Part shown: one piece after another, positions 5,149-8,241 of the stretch
How the letters are laid out: each line of letters opens with the position of its first letter
How positions within the stretch are numbered: position 1 is the first letter of the stretch
Assembly (NCBI GenBank): GCA_946221495.1
Contig: CAMIFA010000197.1
Span: forward strand, 1 to 8,241
Origin: an uncultured cyanobacterium
GTDB lineage: Bacteria > Cyanobacteriota > Cyanobacteriia > Cyanobacteriales > Chroococcidiopsidaceae
DNA: 8,241 nt
Reading direction: 5' to 3'
The notes under the pieces: model-generated
What the model saw: only the letters and a program-made list of their open reading frames with translations
The model's database searches: none
Told to the model about the DNA's origin: nothing
Program-made: the position numbers and the translations under genes

Positions 5149-6901
5149 AATGTAAATCTGCATCCCAGACACCAATGTAGATGCGATCGCTGTTATTGCG
5201 TTCAATTACACCTTGTAATTCCCCCACATTAAAGGAATACTGATTAGTACGGCGATCATATACTCTTTGTAGTCCTTGGCTGGCGTTGAGCAAAGCGCGA
5301 TTCCCTAGCATCCCCTTTAACGTTGCTTGCATTACAGAGGGATCAACTGATTGAGCAAAAGATGCTTCTGTTTGCCGTAGCCTTCCGGAACTGCGATCAA
5401 TAATGTAGCCTAAACTAACTTGATCCGGCTTTAATTCATACAGCAGCGCCCGCGTATTGGGGTAATAGCCGTTAGAGACTTTAGTTGGATTGCCCAAAGC
5501 TGCTGTTATCTTACTTTCCGATACACCAGTAGGCAGACCTGGAATCGTATTATTAGCAGGACTAGGATTGGAATTATTATTCTGCTCCTGATTAGGCGAT
5601 TCAATAGTAGGTGCAGGAGATTGACTCAGCTGTTGTTGATTGTTGTCCGGCGATCGCGGATCGAGTCCTGCCTCTGGAGTAGTTGTGATAGTAACGCTTG
5701 CCGGACTAGGAGTTGAGTTATTATTTTGCTCCTGACTAGGCGCAATAGCAGGTGCAGGAGATTGACTCAGTTGTTGATTGTTATCTGGCGATCGCGGATC
5801 GATTTCTGTTGGGGTAGTTGCTATTGTTTGTTCTGAGGTGGATTGAGGCTGTTGTGAGCTAATGACTGGTGATTGTTGTCGCACCAGATTAAATATCACA
5901 GCGACACCCACTAAACTACCTATAACTACACTGCCTAAAAGTAAAGCTTGTCGCTTTCCTTTACTTGAATTGCGTTTAACTGGAATACTTTGAGGTGTTG
6001 CAGCCGCATGGCTAGAAAGTTCATGCGGCAGAGAAACAACTAATGTTACCCCATCCGGCTGTTGAATGGGGGTAGCAGCGTCAGACTGCAAAGCATCCAG
6101 CATTTTTATAGCAGTAGTATAGCGATCGCGGGGATGATACTGAATTGCTTTATTAAGTACAATCGCTAGATCAGCGCTAACATTGGGAGCGTGTTGCTGC
6201 CAAGACATCTCCTCTGTATGTAAATCTGTCTGCAACTCCTGCGGCAGTTTGCCAGTAAGTAAATAAATTCCTGTCATCCCTAAGCTATAGATATCACTGG
6301 CATAAATTGGTCGTCCAGCTGCTTGCTCAGGAGCCATAAACCCGGGTGTACCTAACACAATCGAGTAGGTGGCTTTACCTTGGGTATTGACCGTTGCGGT
6401 CATTGTTTCCTTTACTGCACCAAAATCAATTAAAACCGGCTTACCGTTTGCTTGGCGCAAAATAATATTGTCGGGCTTGATATCTCGGTAGATGATGCCT
6501 TTACTATGCACATAATCAAGAACGAGTAGCAGACTTGCTAAAATTTCTTTAACAGCAGTTTCGCTTAGTGGTCCAACGCTTTCTACTTTGTCTGTTATCG
6601 TTTGACCCTGAATCCACTCTTGAACAAGGTGAAATTGTCCGTCCTCTAAGAAGTATGCATACAACTTAGGAATTTGATCGCTACCTTCTCCTAGTGCTTC
6701 TAATGTTGCTGCTTCGCGCTGAAATCGCTGTTGAATTAACTGGTACATCTGGGGGTCATTTGTCACCGGCTTCAACTGCTTAATCACGCAGCGACGGCGC
6801 GAAGGCATATAAGTGTCTTCTGCAAGATAGGTTTCACCGAACCCACCTGCTGCTAGCACTTGGATAATTTGATACCGATTGTTTAGCAGCGTCGTCATCA
6901 T
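5147..6901 (-). CDS. Membrane-anchored serine/threonine protein kinase
   Basis: The 584-residue protein (from ATG 6901) has a Hanks-type kinase domain at about residues 8-275. The glycine loop reads LAAGGFGETY (16-25). Then follow the ATP lysine in VIKQ (Lys41), the helix-C Glu in FQREA (Glu63), the catalytic YRDIKPDN (138-145; Tyr replaces the usual His), IDFG (158-161), APE (190-192) and DIYSLG (203-208). All key catalytic residues are present. A single hydrophobic helix at about 318-337 is followed by a Pro/Gln/Asn/Ser-rich linker with a repeat, then a C-terminal domain (about 459-584), probably outside the cytoplasm, that I do not recognise. The substrate is unknown. Cyanobacterial kinases of this type commonly begin MTTLLNNRY, supporting 6901 or 6898 over the in-frame GTG at 7015. 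It converges on rplL; four HIP1 sites lie inside. Confidence 0.9.
   Translation of the reverse strand: MMTTLLNNRYQIIQVLAAGGFGETYLAEDTYMPSRRRCVIKQLKPVTNDPQMYQLIQQRFQREAATLEALGEGSDQIPKLYAYFLEDGQFHLVQEWIQGQTITDKVESVGPLSETAVKEILASLLLVLDYVHSKGIIYRDIKPDNIILRQANGKPVLIDFGAVKETMTATVNTQGKATYSIVLGTPGFMAPEQAAGRPIYASDIYSLGMTGIYLLTGKLPQELQTDLHTEEMSWQQHAPNVSADLAIVLNKAIQYHPRDRYTTAIKMLDALQSDAATPIQQPDGVTLVVSLPHELSSHAAATPQSIPVKRNSSKGKRQALLLGSVVIGSLVGVAVIFNLVRQQSPVISSQQPQSTSEQTIATTPTEIDPRSPDNNQQLSQSPAPAIAPSQEQNNNSTPSPASVTITTTPEAGLDPRSPDNNQQQLSQSPAPTIESPNQEQNNNSNPSPANNTIPGLPTGVSESKITAALGNPTKVSNGYYPNTRALLYELKPDQVSLGYIIDRSSGRLRQTEASFAQSVDPSVMQATLKGMLGNRALLNASQGLQRVYDRRTNQYSFNVGELQGVIERNNSDRIYIGVWDADLH
5559..5664 (-). 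repeat. Kinase linker repeat, second copy
   Basis: This about 106-base segment is a near copy of 5703-5802. In the protein it encodes about residues 413-448 (584-residue numbering), DPRSPDNNQQQLSQSPAP and the following Gln/Asn-rich stretch. It differs from the other copy by two in-frame three-base insertions plus substitutions. Each copy contains one HIP1 octamer (here 5650-5657). Confidence 0.85.
5703..5802 (-). repeat. Kinase linker repeat, first copy
   Basis: This is the partner of the repeat at 5559-5664, about 144 bases away, encoding about residues 367-400 with DPRSPDNNQQLSQSPAP. The pattern indicates an in-frame duplication of the linker that has since diverged slightly. It contains HIP1 at 5788-5795. 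Confidence 0.85.
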
Positions 6902-7236
6902 GGACAGTTCATTTTCTTCGGTAAGCGATCGCAATCTTGCTTTTAGCAAGCCAAAGTTACTGTTCGCGCTCTTGATTCCCAAAGGATAGCGTCTAGGCTG
7001 AAGCCTGATGCTCACCTTCCATTACTCTAGAATACCAACCCAACTGCTATTAAACTGCTACCCTATGGAGGAATTAGTTAGCACTCAGGCGCTGAAGTAA
7101 TGTTTCTATCAACTTACACTTAAGTAAGGCGAGCGAGAGGTTAACAATATTACTTACTAAGTCCTAGTTGATAAAACTCATCAGCAAAATGTTTTATTTC
7201 CCAGCTTTTGATTGCAGAAGCCTAAAAAGCCACTTG
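6902..7236. other. Spacer upstream of the kinase gene
   Basis: These 335 bases hold no gene I can support. Positions 6902-7015 remain open in the kinase frame (a possible 38-residue N-terminal extension from GTG 7015) but look unlike kinase sequence. A long imperfect inverted repeat lies at 7107-7173. No convincing promoter or terminator was found. Confidence 0.6.
7107..7173. repeat. Long imperfect inverted repeat upstream of the kinase
   Basis: The arms are 7107-7127 and 7150-7173. TATCAACT pairs with AGTTGATA (8 base pairs), then comes a 3-by-3 internal loop, then ACTTA/TAAGT (5) and, past a 3-base bulge, AGTAA/TTACT (5). The loop is 22 bases and GC-richer than the arms. A competing small hairpin, CTTAC/GTAAG, lies within the left arm (7113-7117 with 7124-7128). 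On the minus strand it would sit between the 202-residue gene and the kinase. It could be the 3' end structure of the former, a leader of the latter, a small RNA, or a decayed miniature element; nothing visible decides. Confidence 0.5.
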
Positions 7237-7845
7237 TTAAAAAATGAATTCTGTAGCGCGACCTCTAAATTGCTCGTAGCAATCTTGAAGTGATGATTTA
7301 AAGTTAGAGAAAGTAAATATTTCGATGCGATGAATTTGCTGATATATTTCTTCGTCTGGGAATACCTGAGACATATCTTCAACTTGTCCGAGAATTACTA
7401 CCTCGGTGTGGGGGTTGTAGGTATCTAGGCGGTTGCTAATTTGCGATCGCACTAATTCTTTTAAACTGATATACCAAAAGGGAAATTGGTTAGTATTTAA
7501 ACAGGGTTCTAGCAATGGCAATTTCACTAAATTTGCCGCACTAACATACAACACTGCCAACTCAGGATCTTTATTCTCCCAAAGAGGCATCAGCGTTACA
7601 ATTCCCCGTCCCTCTTTTTTCCACCCTTGATAAGCAACGTAGGCGATCGCTTCTTGATTTTCGGCAACGTAGCGCCGATAGTGTACAGATGGACAGGTTA
7701 CTATCTGGCTGCCTAGATCCTCTTGCTCTGGTCTTACTACCGCTACGTCTGGTGCTATCAGTTGCTTGTAACGCTTGTTCTCCCTTTTGGACTTTGTGTT
7801 CATAAATCTTCTAGACCCAGCCATTACAATTACTTTAGCGGTCAT
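7237..7845 (-). CDS. Protein of unknown function
   Basis: I do not recognise this 202-residue protein. It has a basic N-terminus (SRRFMNTKSKRENKRYK, residues 11-27) and no signal peptide or membrane helix. The mixed alpha/beta-looking core has regular hydrophobic stretches (GIVTLMPLWENKDPELAVLY at 81-100, FPFWYISLKELVRSQISNRL at 121-140, EVVILGQV at 148-155). Cysteines at 51, 115 and 189 form no metal-binding pattern. Coding bias and composition resemble the neighbours, and two HIP1 sites (7443-7450, 7643-7650) lie inside, so it looks resident and real. The start is uncertain: ATG 7845 has no ribosome site; ATG 7803 (residue 15) has a weak AGAAG and begins with the basic segment. It lies on the kinase's strand, 335 bases upstream of it, too far to assume an operon. 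Confidence 0.75.
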   Translation of the reverse strand: MTAKVIVMAGSRRFMNTKSKRENKRYKQLIAPDVAVVRPEQEDLGSQIVTCPSVHYRRYVAENQEAIAYVAYQGWKKEGRGIVTLMPLWENKDPELAVLYVSAANLVKLPLLEPCLNTNQFPFWYISLKELVRSQISNRLDTYNPHTEVVILGQVEDMSQVFPDEEIYQQIHRIEIFTFSNFKSSLQDCYEQFRGRATEFIF

Positions 7846-8241
7846 GACAGCTTACTAAGTATTTATAACAGTACGCCAACTACTACTAAACTGGATGAGC
7901 AGTATTTACATTTATTTATATTTTTTAAAATATGCATAACTGCACTGAGTATTCACAATGACATTCAGAGAATTTTGTTTGTGAAACAGCTAAGTTTGCT
8001 AATGTTCAGTAGTACAGTTGTTTGATTACTTAAGATTTTAAATAATGTTTTTCAGGCACTTCATCTAAGGGATACACTTTAAGGATAAAAAATTGTGTTA
8101 CAGTATAAATAAATACTTCTGGTTTTTTTAGAAATAAGGTTGAGATGTTAAGCAGCACCAAATTTAACAGAGTATAAGTATTTATCTTAAAAGTTTAATT
8201 AAGTAGATATTAGTTGCCTTGTTTCTTCGTTTAAGCCTAAA
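7846..8241. other. AT-rich non-coding tail of the window
   Basis: No gene is supported in these 396 bases; the frames that stay open are short and lack ribosome sites. On the minus strand, ACTAAA (7885-7890, read TTTAGT) and TTTATA (7862-7867, read TATAAA) are 17 bases apart and could form a weak promoter for the 202-residue gene; a start near 7855 would favour ATG 7803 over 7845. The 10-mer AAGTATTTAT occurs at 7857-7866 and 8176-8185 and inverted at 8109-8118. Confidence 0.5.

Noticed and set aside
6902..7015. N-terminal extension of the kinase from GTG 7015
   Set aside because: The 38 extra residues do not resemble kinase sequence, the GTG lacks a properly spaced ribosome site, and the usual MTTLLNNRY beginning lies at 6901-6898.
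7194..7382. Minus-strand 62-residue frame overlapping the end of the 202-residue gene
   Set aside because: It overlaps the longer gene out of frame and shows no start signals.
7433..7630. Plus-strand open frame inside the 202-residue gene
   Set aside because: It is antisense to a longer frame with better coding character.
7723..8025. Plus-strand 100-residue open frame at the right side
   Set aside because: It begins antisense inside the 202-residue gene and runs into AT-rich spacer; no ribosome site and unlikely composition.

Overview
The window is chromosomal DNA from a cyanobacterium. The evidence is a CpcS/CpeS-type phycobiliprotein lyase gene, eleven copies of the cyanobacterial palindrome HIP1 (GCGATCGC), cyanobacterial-type ribosomal protein sequences, and heptanucleotide tandem repeats of the kind described from filamentous and heterocyst-forming genera. 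The species cannot be named from the sequence alone.

Layout, left to right. (1) 1-152: non-coding, with degenerate heptamer repeats. (2) 153-698, minus: phycobiliprotein lyase, divergent from what follows. (3) 957-5080, plus: a translation and secretion block, rplS - tRNA-Trp(CCA) - secE - nusG - rplK - rplA - [L10 leader with attenuator] - rplJ - rplL. secE and nusG overlap by one base, nusG and rplK are 9 bases apart, and the later genes are separated by 84-255 base spacers. (4) 5147-6901, minus: membrane-anchored Ser/Thr protein kinase, convergent with rplL. (5) 7237-7845, minus: protein of unknown function. (6) 7846-8241: AT-rich, no gene seen.

How the genes work together: L11, L1, L10 and L7/L12 build the two mobile stalks of the 50S subunit, L19 sits at the subunit interface, NusG adjusts transcription elongation, and SecE is the small subunit of the protein channel. 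The control elements are the most informative non-coding content. A well-supported L10-type leader with a terminator hairpin precedes rplJ. A stem-internal loop-stem structure covers an alternative rplA start and is a candidate L1 feedback site. Two mutually exclusive helices lie between tRNA-Trp and secE. rpoB does not follow rplL as it does in E. coli; the kinase gene converges on rplL instead.

I found no mobile element, CRISPR array, toxin-antitoxin pair or defence system. Most of the window is conserved housekeeping sequence. The genuinely open items are the RNA leaders, the kinase's outer C-terminal domain, the 202-residue unknown protein, and the long inverted repeat between the kinase and that protein.
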